From an uncultured Clostridia bacterium (lineage in GTDB: Bacteria > Bacillota > Clostridia > Oscillospirales > Ruminococcaceae): DNA of 64,000 nt. Position 1 is the first letter of the stretch, and every line of letters begins with the position of its first letter. The translations under genes were made by a program, and so were the position numbers. Under the pieces are notes generated by a model. The model searched no databases and was not told the DNA's origin. It saw nothing but the letters and a program-made list of their open reading frames with translations. Location: positions 1-64,000 of the forward strand of contig CANPZC010000003.1 of the NCBI GenBank assembly GCA_947589355.1. Reading direction: 5' to 3'. Below are positions 17,844 to 26,148 of the stretch, in pieces.

Positions 17844-17951
17844 GCTTCTATTTAAACCGCAGAAATGAAAAGCAGGCGCAAATGTTGTAGAAATATTTCT
17901 AACCTCTAACTTCTCACTTCTAGCCTCTAGCAGGGCAGAATATTCTTCCGG
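17832..17951 (+). repeat. Direct duplication B, second copy
   Basis: Second copy of 16555-16674, offset exactly 1277 bases. Its last AGAATATTCT unit (17938) is the rightmost of the family. It abuts duplication C, so B and C were copied as overlapping pieces. Confidence 0.85.
17898..17932 (+). repeat. Seven-base-periodic (STRR-like) block
   Basis: Five heptamers: TCTAACC, TCTAACT, TCTCACT, TCTAGCC, TCTAGCA; part of duplication B. Confidence 0.8.
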
Positions 17952-18015
17952 ATACGGGGCGTGCTTTTTGGGAGTGGTATATAGTTAGGTTATATGCGAC
18001 TATTGAGAAGAAGCA

Positions 18016-18266
18016 GCGAAAACTTTTAACAATGATATTGCGCACGCAAGCGCGCGCAGGAAAGAAAGCAAAGGTCTTCTCAAAGGGGAGGCTCTCTCTT
18101 GCAGAGCCTCCCCTCTGCTAAAACAGTCCACTGGACTGTTTTAGCATTCACCTCTTGCAGAGCGCACGCTGTGTTTTCGGGGACTCTGTCCCCGTACCCC
18201 TGCGACCCTTTTGAAAAAGGGTCGATCGAAAACTTTTATTTTCTTGACAGGGATTATAGCTTTTGA
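18016..18266. repeat. R-family hairpin repeat, copy R2 (left-truncated)
   Basis: About 250 bp matching the right half of R3 and R4, without a left inverted end. In order: TTGCGCACGCAAGCGCGCGC; hairpin GGGGAGGCTC-TCTCTTGCA-GAGCCTCCCC; hairpin GCTAAAACAGTCC/GGACTGTTTTAGC; hairpin CGGGGAC-TCT-GTCCCCG; hairpin CGACCC-TTTTGAAAAA-GGGTCG; then the end GATCGAAAACTTTTATTTTC and TTGACAGG. Confidence 0.8.
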
Positions 18267-18285
18267 TATTAAGCCGCAGTAAAGT

Positions 18286-18331
18286 CGACAAGACACTGAG
18301 CTCCGCAGGCTTGCGCGTAAGCGCAAATAAT
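18286..18331 (+). repeat. R-family tail, copy T2
   Basis: Nearly identical to T1 (7935-7980), ending in the hairpin TTGCGC-GTAA-GCGCAA. It lies 20 bases right of R2. Confidence 0.75.
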
Positions 18332-18439
18332 ACACAAAATATTACAATGCGCAAACGTTGCCTTTATCATATCTTTCCTCTTGCTTCTAACTCTAAACCG
18401 CAGAAGAAAACGGCTTCACTCAAAATGAGTAAAACCGTT

Positions 18440-18467
18440 TCTAACTTCTCACCTCTGACCTCTATAC
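18440..18467 (+). repeat. Seven-base-periodic (STRR-like) block
   Basis: Four heptamers: TCTAACT, TCTCACC, TCTGACC, TCTATAC. The last overlaps the stop codon of the minus-strand gene ending at 18462. A related block (TCTTGCT, TCTAACT) lies near 18379-18393. Confidence 0.7.
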
Positions 18468-18770
18468 GGTCAGCCATGCGTGCGCTATATCGAGGGCGCT
18501 GTAGAGGCTGTTTTTTTCTGCGCTTTTTACCACGCGGTCAAAGATATCTATACTTTCATCGGTAGCCATTTTATAGAGCGCTACCTTTGTTGCGGCTTTT
18601 ATGTCGGCTGTGTCTGCGGTCTCTAAAATTTGCAGCCACACCACAAATTCATCGCCCATGTTGCCGTAGTAGAGCTCGTTGTCCTTTCTCACGAGCGGAT
18701 AGCCCTTATAAGTGAAAAACTTTGTAGTTTTATTCTCAGTCTTTTCGGTCTTTTCCTGTGCCATTTGCAT
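18462..18770 (-). CDS. Conserved small protein of unknown function
   Basis: A 102-residue soluble protein. After a Lys/Glu/Thr-rich start it reads FFTYKGYPLVRKDNELYYGN, then a helical region, and ends with SLYSALDIAHAWL. I recall similar small proteins from other Clostridia but know no function. GAAAGGAAG precedes the ATG at 18770; a second ATG two codons on is equally possible. It lies 12 bases after the DUF4340-like gene on the same strand, so it probably belongs to the ABC operon, as its last gene. Seven-base repeats touch its stop codon. Confidence 0.7.
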   Translation of the reverse strand: MQMAQEKTEKTENKTTKFFTYKGYPLVRKDNELYYGNMGDEFVVWLQILETADTADIKAATKVALYKMATDESIDIFDRVVKSAEKNSLYSALDIAHAWLTV

Positions 18771-18782
18771 TACTTCCTTTCG

Positions 18783-20282
18783 TTAATATGTTTCGACTAT
18801 CGCGATGCCGTTTTTGACGTTCTCAAGGTTTTTGATAAGCGTTTCGGCATAGCTTACGGGTATTTTATAGCCGACGTTTCCGTCGATCTCGACTATGATA
18901 CGTCTGCCGGTGGTCTGATAGTATTTTACTACCTGCTGAGTGCCGTCTTTTCTTGAAAGAGTTACGGTACACCAAAGCGTTTCCTCGCCCGTGAGCGGTT
19001 CAAAGTAAGTTTCTGTAGTGGGACATTCAAGCCAGAATGTATACCAGTTTTTATAGAGATCTTCGTCAACGTCCTGACCGTCAATAGTTACTTCAAAAAC
19101 TTCTTCAATGCCTTTGTCTTTATCTTCCTCGACGGCGTTTATTACCGTTTCATAGGTCTTGTCGGCGGTCTGGATCGTTATTCCCGTAAGATCCATGATG
19201 TAGTTGCTTGCCATCTGACCGCCTATGATATCGCCGGGAACGACTGTTGCCCATGCGCAGTTTTCGGCAGGTATTATATAGATACAGTCTGTGCCTGCGG
19301 CGTTTATATAGCAATAATAGCCTGCGACTTGCTTAGTTTCGTTGCCCTCTTCATCGGTGGCGTATACTTCATTGCCTATTTTAAGCGTGTAGTCTTCGGT
19401 ATCGCAGTCAAGAATTACGGTACACTGAGGATCGCTTAAACCGTACTCGGCAAAGTCTTCATCGTTAGGGTGCACTACCACTGCTGAAGAGGCGGTAAGC
19501 CCCCAAATTCCGTGCGTTACTGCTGCGGAATTTGTTATGTCAAGACCTGCATAGACGGGTTTTATCATAGCTTGCGTTGAAACGAAGCCTATCGGGGCGT
19601 TGTCGGGGTCTATGGTAACGAACACCATGTCGTAGTCTAAGTCTTTGCGCTTTATGGTGAGGCGGTCTATGGTAGGCCATGCGTTGTCTGACGGGGTATA
19701 GACAAGCGACAGACCGCAGAAATACTGCTCGCTTTGCAAAAAGTAGTTGATATTGTTTATAAGCACCGTATATACTGTATGGCTGCCCTGCTGGACTATA
19801 TATCTGTAGTTGCCTGTGGGTATCTCATCGCCTATGAGAAATGTGGTATCAGCGGCACTGTCGGAAGAGATAGTAATAGTTGCAGAGGGCTGCGAAAGCC
19901 CATATTTTGCAAGGTCTGAAGCGTTTTCTTCCACAAGCTCTTTACCCGAAAGCGAGGAGCATATATTCAGGCAGGCGCTTACAGCTGTGCCGTTTTGCTT
20001 TATGCCGTCAAGCTCCTGCACAGACCATGAGGGCTGCTGAGAAGTGCCGCTGCGCACGATATGAAGCTCGCCGTGTTCGTTTGAAAATGTTATTTTAGAA
20101 ATGCTTTCTTTTGTAAGCGAAGTGAGCGGATAGAGTTTTTCGTCCTCAACTATGCTTGTATCTATGCTGCTCGAGCTGCTGCTGTCATCGGGCTTGCCTG
20201 TAAATTCGAGAAATGCAAGCGTTGCGCCGAGGCAGCAAAGCACAACTCCTCCTGCAATTACGCCTTTTAATTTACTGTTCAT
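18783..20282 (-). CDS. DUF4340-like extracytoplasmic protein of the ABC operon
   Basis: A 499-residue protein with an N-terminal hydrophobic anchor (about residues 6-27) followed by a Ser/Asp-rich linker, so the bulk is outside the membrane. The rest is beta-rich and contains repeated sections: YGLSQPSATITISS near residue 130 and YGLSDPQCTVILDC near residue 280 are alike, as expected for the repeat domains of DUF4340 proteins. These are regularly encoded beside GldG-like ABC auxiliary proteins. Function is unknown; a substrate-binding or adaptor role is an inference. The ribosome site GGCGGTGATG precedes the ATG, 13 bases after the GldG-like gene. Confidence 0.75.
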   Translation of the reverse strand: MNSKLKGVIAGGVVLCCLGATLAFLEFTGKPDDSSSSSSIDTSIVEDEKLYPLTSLTKESISKITFSNEHGELHIVRSGTSQQPSWSVQELDGIKQNGTAVSACLNICSSLSGKELVEENASDLAKYGLSQPSATITISSDSAADTTFLIGDEIPTGNYRYIVQQGSHTVYTVLINNINYFLQSEQYFCGLSLVYTPSDNAWPTIDRLTIKRKDLDYDMVFVTIDPDNAPIGFVSTQAMIKPVYAGLDITNSAAVTHGIWGLTASSAVVVHPNDEDFAEYGLSDPQCTVILDCDTEDYTLKIGNEVYATDEEGNETKQVAGYYCYINAAGTDCIYIIPAENCAWATVVPGDIIGGQMASNYIMDLTGITIQTADKTYETVINAVEEDKDKGIEEVFEVTIDGQDVDEDLYKNWYTFWLECPTTETYFEPLTGEETLWCTVTLSRKDGTQQVVKYYQTTGRRIIVEIDGNVGYKIPVSYAETLIKNLENVKNGIAIVETY

Positions 20283-20295
20283 AACATCACCGCCA

Positions 20296-21975
20296 TCACT
20301 TATTCTTTCTCTTTTTATAGACTACAAAGCCTATGACCAGCACAAGCACGGGTATTACAGCCTGAAATGTCCATTTGAGTATGGAAGACTGCTTTTGCGT
20401 GAGGTCGAACGTGTTGCCCGTTATGGTTTTTGTAGCTATTACAATGCCGGTGTCGGTCTTGCCTGTCATGCCGTTGAGCAGGCTTATGATATACTCGCTG
20501 TTCTGGAACTGCGGCGCTTGCAGGTTGCTGTCGGAAACGAACTGGTCGCTGCCGAGGACAAGTATATTGCTGTAGGCTGTCGATTCTTCCGTAAATGCGG
20601 CTTTTGAAGCTATTGCAACAGAAGTATAGGCGCTGCCCTTTTGCGAGGTATCTATCTGGGCGTTTTCATCGGTATAGTCAAGCGTTAAGGCTGAATTTGT
20701 TGACTGCACGAAAGCTTCGGTGGTAGTCATATTCTGCTCATCAAACAAAAGGGTAATGGGTCGCGCTGCTGACATATACAAAAGATAGTCGCTTGTGTTC
20801 ACGTCTTGCAGATAATGCTCGCTGACTATTGTAGGTATTGTAGAGAACGGATAGTAACCGAAAATGTGATCGGTATTTTGCTCGATTATCATTTCCTGCT
20901 CTACCTTAATGCCGTATTCCTCCAGAAATTCATCAAGGTTGGGGGTATCGCCCTGAGATACAGATGCGATATACATGGCATCTTTTTCAAGGTTGCCGCC
21001 GTTTAGCAGAAAGTCTGAGACTTTCTTTATATCCTTGTCGAAGTAATCCTCGGCGGGGGCAGGGATAATAAGCAGGTCGGTATCCTCGGGGATCTCCTCT
21101 GTGTAAATGTTTATCTCGTTGAGCTCATAGCCGTTTGCGGTGAGCATTTGTTTGAAATACTCCATCTGTGCTACTTCGTTATGACCTGTAAGAATAGTAA
21201 CGTTTATGGGGTCGGGGTCGGTTATGGTCATAATTGCGGAAGTGAACGCGCTTTCTGCGTTAGAGCCCTCGATATAGCCCTGATAGTAGTTTATGAACGT
21301 TGCATAATCGCCGCCGCAGAGGTAGTTTGCATAGGTCTCAACGGTCATGTTCATATCTGTGACTTGCGAGGTGAAGTCCGCGCTCCATGTAACGAGGTCT
21401 GAAAGGTGTACTATACGCATACGGTCGAAAGTTTCCTCGCCCGAAGCTGATGTTGCCACTGTTTCAAATATTATGTCGTTATTGAGAAGGTCAACATCGG
21501 TATAGCGCGATTTTACCTCGGGGTTGGTGAGCAGGTCTACATACGAAACGCTTATTTTCGGGTTATACTGGGTGTATCTGTCTAAAAGCTCTACCGCCTG
21601 AACGGTATACTCGTTTATGTTGAGATACACTTCTCTTTCTGCCAGAACGGTTATGCGTATCTCTTTATCTATGCTTTTTACATAGTCGGCAGATTCTTTC
21701 GAGATAGAATATTTATTGTTTTCGGTAAGGTCTATGGTAAGGGGGTATCTGTCAAAAATTATAGATGCGATAACGTTGACAAGCACAACAGCCGCTATAA
21801 ATATAACGGTAAGCACTGTTGCAAGAGTGGTATGCTTGAAGACCTTTGCGTTGCGGCGCTTTTTAGCTCTGGCAACGCCGCTTTGCTCTTTCTTATTCTT
21901 TGGCTTCTTTTCTTTGGTATCTTTTGTATCTTCGGTATTTTCGATATTTTCTTTTTCTTTGATATTATCTGACAT
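20296..21975 (-). CDS. GldG-like ABC transporter auxiliary protein
   Basis: A 559-residue protein. A charged cytoplasmic tail (about 40 residues, Lys/Glu-rich) is followed by a transmembrane helix near residues 50-75, a large external domain, and a final helix (AVIPVLVLVIGFVVYKKRK) at the C-terminus. The external part has the ABC-type uncharacterised-transport/GldG pattern: YSISKESADYVKSIDKEIRI, then a middle domain with VTILTGHNEVAQ. GldG works with an ABC permease and ATPase in Bacteroidetes gliding; in Clostridia the role is unknown. Good ribosome site AAAGGAGGCG. Next to a matching permease and ATPase. Confidence 0.85.
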   Translation of the reverse strand: MSDNIKEKENIENTEDTKDTKEKKPKNKKEQSGVARAKKRRNAKVFKHTTLATVLTVIFIAAVVLVNVIASIIFDRYPLTIDLTENNKYSISKESADYVKSIDKEIRITVLAEREVYLNINEYTVQAVELLDRYTQYNPKISVSYVDLLTNPEVKSRYTDVDLLNNDIIFETVATSASGEETFDRMRIVHLSDLVTWSADFTSQVTDMNMTVETYANYLCGGDYATFINYYQGYIEGSNAESAFTSAIMTITDPDPINVTILTGHNEVAQMEYFKQMLTANGYELNEINIYTEEIPEDTDLLIIPAPAEDYFDKDIKKVSDFLLNGGNLEKDAMYIASVSQGDTPNLDEFLEEYGIKVEQEMIIEQNTDHIFGYYPFSTIPTIVSEHYLQDVNTSDYLLYMSAARPITLLFDEQNMTTTEAFVQSTNSALTLDYTDENAQIDTSQKGSAYTSVAIASKAAFTEESTAYSNILVLGSDQFVSDSNLQAPQFQNSEYIISLLNGMTGKTDTGIVIATKTITGNTFDLTQKQSSILKWTFQAVIPVLVLVIGFVVYKKRKNK

Positions 21976-21993
21976 TTAAAGCGCCTCCTTTCA

Positions 21994-22698
21994 TCAGCTC
22001 CAGCGGCGTTTTTCCAGTACCCTGACGGTAAGGAAAAGAAACACCGCGCAAGCGCTTACGAAAAACAGGACGTTTGAAAGGTCAAAAAGACCCAAAGTAA
22101 AGCCTGTATATCTGTCAACAAACGAAAGACCCGAGATAACATCTGAGAGCCACTGCACCGGAACTATTGCAGCGATAGAGCTAAGCAGGTAGCACATGAG
22201 CATTGCCGCAAAGCTTATTATTGCTGAAATTATCTGGTTTTCGGTAAGTGACGAAACGAATATGCCTATTGATATAAAAGCCGCGCCGAGAAGCATAAAG
22301 CCGACTATATTGCCTATTATCACGAGCCAGTCGGGCTTTGCAAATGCTGACACTACGACTGCGTACACGAGCATCATTGCCACGGCGAGAATATATATCA
22401 GAAAGGCTGCCAAGAATTTGCCCATTACCAGCCCCAAAAGGCTTACGGGGGAGGTGAGCAGGCACTGGTCGGTCTTCTGGTTTTTCTCCTCGGAGAGGGT
22501 ACGCATTGTAAGTATGGGTATTGCGACGAGCAGGACGTATATCATCAGCGTGAACATGGAGGTCATGTCAGCAGAGCCTGCCCGAAGTGCGGTAAGGTTG
22601 AAGAAAAGACCCGAACCTGCATAGAACAGCGCCAGAAAGATATAGCCTATAGGCGTTGTAAAATACGCGAGAAGTTCGCGGCGGAATATTGCACCCAT
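21994..22698 (-). CDS. ABC-2 type permease (GldF-like)
   Basis: A 234-residue membrane protein with about six hydrophobic helices. It begins with MGAIFRRELLAYFTTPIGYI, a typical ABC-2 permease start, and contains TLSEEKNQKTDQCLLTSPVS, the conserved cytoplasmic motif of GldF/NosY-like permeases. With the ATPase it should form an exporter or a membrane-linked mechanotransmission complex; the substrate is unknown. The ATG overlaps the stop of the ATPase gene (TAATG), indicating tight coupling. A ribosome site AAAGGAGGGAG lies inside that gene. Confidence 0.88.
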   Translation of the reverse strand: MGAIFRRELLAYFTTPIGYIFLALFYAGSGLFFNLTALRAGSADMTSMFTLMIYVLLVAIPILTMRTLSEEKNQKTDQCLLTSPVSLLGLVMGKFLAAFLIYILAVAMMLVYAVVVSAFAKPDWLVIIGNIVGFMLLGAAFISIGIFVSSLTENQIISAIISFAAMLMCYLLSSIAAIVPVQWLSDVISGLSFVDRYTGFTLGLFDLSNVLFFVSACAVFLFLTVRVLEKRRWS

Positions 22699-23672
22699 TA
22701 CTGCTCTCCCTCCTTTGCTGAATTTTTAAAGCCCTTTATGCTTTCGCCCATGGTGAGTTTCAAGAATATATCTTCAAGCGAAAGTTCCTGCGTTTTAAGG
22801 CCCAGCATACACCAGCCGTTTTGCGATATTTTTTCAAACAGCTCGCGGCGTATATCGGTCTTTTCGTCGGTCTCTATAAGATAGTCGTTAACGCTGTCGG
22901 GGCGTTCTTTCAAAAGCTCTATCTTCTTTACGCCCTTTATGGTATCTATAGTTTCAAAGACCTGCTGCGTGGGGGCTTCTATCTGCGCTATGAGTTTATG
23001 CTCCTGCGAGAGGGCTTTAGAGAGGTTTTCCTCGGTATCGTCGGCAACAATGCTGCCGTGGTCTATAACGACTATTCTGTCGCACACCTGCTGCACTTCC
23101 GAGAGAATATGCGACGACAAAATAACCGTATGGCTTTTACCGAGCTTTTTGATAAGCGTGCGTATCTCGATTATCTGGCTGGGGTCAAGACCGACTGTGG
23201 GTTCATCGAGTATAAGCACTTTGGGGTTGCCCACGAGCGCCTGCGCCAGCCCTACACGCTGCCTGTAGCCTTTTGAGAGGTGCTTTATTATTCTGTTATA
23301 GACGTTTTCTATCTTTACCAGTTTGCATATATCGGCGAGGTGGGTATTGCGCGGAAGTTTACATTTTTTAAGATCGTAAACAAAGCGCAGATACTCTTTT
23401 ACAGTCATATCGGGGTACAGCGGCGGCAGCTCGGGAAGATAGCCTATCTCCTTTTTGGCTTTCATAGGCTCTTCTAAAATATCTATGCCGTTTATCAGCG
23501 CTTGTCCGTCGGTAGATGAGATATACCCTGTGAGCATATTCATCGTGGTGGATTTGCCTGCGCCGTTAGGGCCGAGAAAGCCGAGTATCTCGCCGTCGCT
23601 GGCGGTGAACGAGATATTGTTGACGGCTATCTGGTCGCCGTAATGCTTGCTTAGGTTTTTGACTTCTATCAT
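22698..23672 (-). CDS. ABC transporter ATP-binding protein (GldA-like)
   Basis: A 324-residue ATPase. Walker A GPNGAGKST, signature LSKGYRQRVGLAQAL, Walker B VLILDEPTVGLDP and the H-loop SSHIL are all present. The C-terminal 100 residues form the extra domain typical of ABC-2 exporters (GldA/CcmA group). It energises the permease encoded next. It starts 66 bases after gltX on the same strand, with GGAGCG before the ATG, so it may be read through from the long rimP-gltX unit or have its own weak promoter in the gap. Confidence 0.93.
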   Translation of the reverse strand: MIEVKNLSKHYGDQIAVNNISFTASDGEILGFLGPNGAGKSTTMNMLTGYISSTDGQALINGIDILEEPMKAKKEIGYLPELPPLYPDMTVKEYLRFVYDLKKCKLPRNTHLADICKLVKIENVYNRIIKHLSKGYRQRVGLAQALVGNPKVLILDEPTVGLDPSQIIEIRTLIKKLGKSHTVILSSHILSEVQQVCDRIVVIDHGSIVADDTEENLSKALSQEHKLIAQIEAPTQQVFETIDTIKGVKKIELLKERPDSVNDYLIETDEKTDIRRELFEKISQNGWCMLGLKTQELSLEDIFLKLTMGESIKGFKNSAKEGEQ

Positions 23673-23738
23673 TTTTTAAGTATCGCTCCTTTACCGTAAA
23701 ATACATCTTTAAAATATTACCATGCTTTTGTGATAGAT

Positions 23739-25190
23739 TTATGATAACTGAGCTATTCCTTTTCTTATTCTGTCAAGGCTGTCCTCTTTGCCCAAGATAG
23801 CGCAAAGTTCAACAGCGCCGCCGGGTGTGAATGCCTTGCCCGACACTGCGACTCTTACAGGCCATAGGATATAGCCGTTCTTTACGCCGAGAGATTCAAC
23901 GAGCGAGAACAGCGCGTTATGAATATTTTCTTCCGTCCAGTCGTCAATGCTTTCAAGCACGGGGAGGGCTTTTTGCAGGGCATCGAGAGAAGTGGTCTCA
24001 TCGGTCTTCATTTTCTTGTGGCAGTAGAGGGAGTTTTCATACTGCGGCAGGGCATCTATAAAATCTACCTGCTCGGGAATATCTGTGAAAACTTCAGTCC
24101 TTGCCTGAAGCAGAGCGGCTATTTTGTTAAGGTCAACGTCCTCGCGTTTTACAGTCTGCTTTATATAAGGTATAGCATACTCGGCAAATTTTTCGGGCGG
24201 CAGAGCCTTTATATACTTGCCGTTTATGGCTTTTAGCTTCATCGGGTCAAAAATGGCAGGGGCTTTTGAAAGACCGCTTATATCAAATTCTTTTATAAGC
24301 TCATCAAGCGAAAATATTTCTTCCTCGCCTTTGGGAGCCCAGCCTAAAAGCGCAATATAATTCAGCACCGCTTCTTTAAGATAGCCTTTCTGCATAAGAT
24401 CCTGATAGGAAGCGTCGCCGTCGCGCTTGGCAAGCTTATGCTGTTTGTCTTTCATTATATGCTCAACGTGTATATACTTGGGTACTTCCCAGCCGAAAGC
24501 CTTATACAAAAGCTCATACTTAGGCGCGGAGGCAAGATACTCGTTTCCTCTTACAACGTGCGTTATGCCCATAAGGTGGTCGTCAACGACGTTTGCAAAG
24601 TTATAGGTGGGCATACCGTCGGCTTTGAGAAGTATCTGGTCGTCAAGCGTGGAATTTTCAACGGTTATGTCGCCGTAAATTTCATCATGGAAAGTGGTAG
24701 TGCCCTCGGTGGGTATCTTCTGCCTGATAACGTAGGGCAGACCTGCATCGAGGTTTTTCTGTATCTCCTCGGGTTTAAGGTCGCGGCAGTGGCGGTCGTA
24801 CATAGGTGTTAGACCGCTTGCCTGCTGTATATCGCGCAGCTCTGCCAGTCTGTCTTTATCGCAAAAACAGTAATACGCCTCGCCTTTTTTTACAAGCTCT
24901 TCTGCATACTGTTTGAACATACCCATTCTTTCAGACTGCACATAAGGCCCTACAGGGCCGCCTATGTCGGGCCCCTCGTCCCAGTTAAGACCCACATCGC
25001 GCAGGGTGTTGTAGATTACATCTACTGCGCCCTCAACGTAACGTTCGCGGTCGGTATCCTCTATACGCAGGATAAAATCGCCGCCGTTCTTTTTCGCTAT
25101 AAGATAGGTAAAAAGCGCGGTGCGCAGGTTGCCTATGTGCATATAGCCCGTTGGGGAGGGAGCAAATCTCGTTCTTACTTTTTTGTCCAT
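23739..25190 (-). CDS. gltX: Glutamyl-tRNA synthetase
   Basis: A 483-residue class I synthetase that charges tRNA-Glu. The HIGH-type motif is [13 protein letters not shown] near residue 18, and the KMSKS-type motif appears as KLAKRDGDA near residue 250, a weaker form of the usual KLSKRHGD. The insertion of the catalytic domain and the C-terminal anticodon-binding domain ([18 protein letters not shown]) are present. In many Clostridia such enzymes also charge tRNA-Gln for later amidation; that cannot be decided here. GAAAGGACGG precedes the ATG, 21 bases after ribF. Confidence 0.95.
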   Translation of the reverse strand: MDKKVRTRFAPSPTGYMHIGNLRTALFTYLIAKKNGGDFILRIEDTDRERYVEGAVDVIYNTLRDVGLNWDEGPDIGGPVGPYVQSERMGMFKQYAEELVKKGEAYYCFCDKDRLAELRDIQQASGLTPMYDRHCRDLKPEEIQKNLDAGLPYVIRQKIPTEGTTTFHDEIYGDITVENSTLDDQILLKADGMPTYNFANVVDDHLMGITHVVRGNEYLASAPKYELLYKAFGWEVPKYIHVEHIMKDKQHKLAKRDGDASYQDLMQKGYLKEAVLNYIALLGWAPKGEEEIFSLDELIKEFDISGLSKAPAIFDPMKLKAINGKYIKALPPEKFAEYAIPYIKQTVKREDVDLNKIAALLQARTEVFTDIPEQVDFIDALPQYENSLYCHKKMKTDETTSLDALQKALPVLESIDDWTEENIHNALFSLVESLGVKNGYILWPVRVAVSGKAFTPGGAVELCAILGKEDSLDRIRKGIAQLS

Positions 25191-25211
25191 TTTTATATTA
25201 CCGTCCTTTCG

Positions 25212-26132
25212 TTAATTATCACTGTTAAAATATTCTTGGGCGCGCAGCTTGTCTTTGGCTATCTGCTCAAAGAGCTGCTTTCGGCTTTCAAAACGCTGCT
25301 CACTGCGCAGAAAACTTTTCAGGCTTACCGTAACGCACTCGCCGTATAGATCGCCCGAAAAATCAAAAATGTGCGTTTCTATGCAAGGAGATGCGCTGCC
25401 TATGGTCGGCTTTACGCCGATGTTTGAAACGCTTTGGTATGCCTTGCCGCCTATTACGGCTTTGGAGCAGTACACCCCGAAAAGGGGCAGGAAAAGACCT
25501 TTCGGAAAGGTTTGATTTATTGTAGGAAAGCCCATTTTTCTGCCTATTTCGTTGCCGTGTGTAACGGGCAGGGTATAGCATATATCTTCGCCGAGAAGTG
25601 AGTTGGCTTTTTCACATTCGCCGTTTTCAAACAGCTTTTTAATGCGCGTTGTTGAAATTACCTCGCCGCCTGAATGCATAAGTTCTAAAGCTGTAACAGT
25701 CACGCCTGCTTTGGTGCAAAGCGTTTCAAGAAGCTGTATATCGCCCTCGGCATTTTTGCCGAAGCGCAGGTCTTTTCCGCAGACTACCGCGCGGCAGTTA
25801 AGCGCATTTTTACCCAGAAGAATGTCGTTTACAAAGCTTTGCGGCTGCATATCGCGCAGTGATGAAAAATCGAGCGATACCACAGTTTGCGCGCCGCTTT
25901 CTTCAAGCCTGCGAAGTTTTTCGTCTTCTGTAAGAAGCGGAGTGCCGCCTTTTGTGCTGACAGACTTTGTATCAAATGTGAAAACACAACAACTAGCGCC
26001 CATACTTTTGGCAAGTTCGGCGGCGGTGCTTATAACGCGGCGGTGAGCTATATGTACGCCGTCAAATATGCCGACAGCCGCGGCTGTGGGGGCTGAAAAG
26101 TTTATATTTCTGATGTCGTTTATAACGTTCAT
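25212..26132 (-). CDS. ribF: Bifunctional riboflavin kinase / FAD synthetase
   Basis: About 306 residues. The N-terminal nucleotidyltransferase domain shows AVGIFDGVHIAHRRVI and later STTRIKKLFENGE; the C-terminal kinase domain shows GFPTINQTF and VYCSKAVIGG, plus VSNIGVKPT. It converts riboflavin to FMN and then FAD. Start at the ATG at 26132 after AGGTG; a GTG at 26141 is possible but covers that site. Placement directly after truB is the classic Firmicutes order. Confidence 0.94.
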   Translation of the reverse strand: MNVINDIRNINFSAPTAAAVGIFDGVHIAHRRVISTAAELAKSMGASCCVFTFDTKSVSTKGGTPLLTEDEKLRRLEESGAQTVVSLDFSSLRDMQPQSFVNDILLGKNALNCRAVVCGKDLRFGKNAEGDIQLLETLCTKAGVTVTALELMHSGGEVISTTRIKKLFENGECEKANSLLGEDICYTLPVTHGNEIGRKMGFPTINQTFPKGLFLPLFGVYCSKAVIGGKAYQSVSNIGVKPTIGSASPCIETHIFDFSGDLYGECVTVSLKSFLRSEQRFESRKQLFEQIAKDKLRAQEYFNSDN

Positions 26133-26148
26133 ATCACACACCTAAAAC

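Larger units (their letters stand above)
16472..17945. repeat. AGAATATTCT repeat family, eight copies
   Basis: The 8-base core GAATATTC occurs at 16472, 16661, 16842, 17332, 17444, 17742 and 17938, with a variant TAATATTC at 17022. The usual surround is GGCAGAATATTCTTCCAGC. In several copies a CCTCCCAC segment and a CCGCCC segment precede it by 20-45 bases, giving a unit of about 55 bp. Copies 16842 and 17022 can form a small stem just before the core (CCACCTC/GAGGTGG and CCGCC/GGCGG). The perfect 10-bp palindrome AGAATATTCT could be a protein site or a cleavage or insertion target. Confidence 0.8.
16360..18015. other. Gene-free region packed with repeats
   Basis: No convincing gene is present between cca and 18462. 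Open frames on the minus strand here all contain the same LEEYSA peptide, which is only the translation of the recurring AGAATATTCT unit. The region is a mosaic of at least three overlapping repeat types: AGAATATTCT units, 7-nt-periodic CT-rich blocks, and three pairs of longer direct duplications. No transposase or phage gene is seen. Confidence 0.75.

Noticed and set aside
16378-17951. CRISPR array
   Set aside because: Repeat spacing is irregular (110-310 bases), the intervening sequences are themselves repeated, and no cas gene is nearby.
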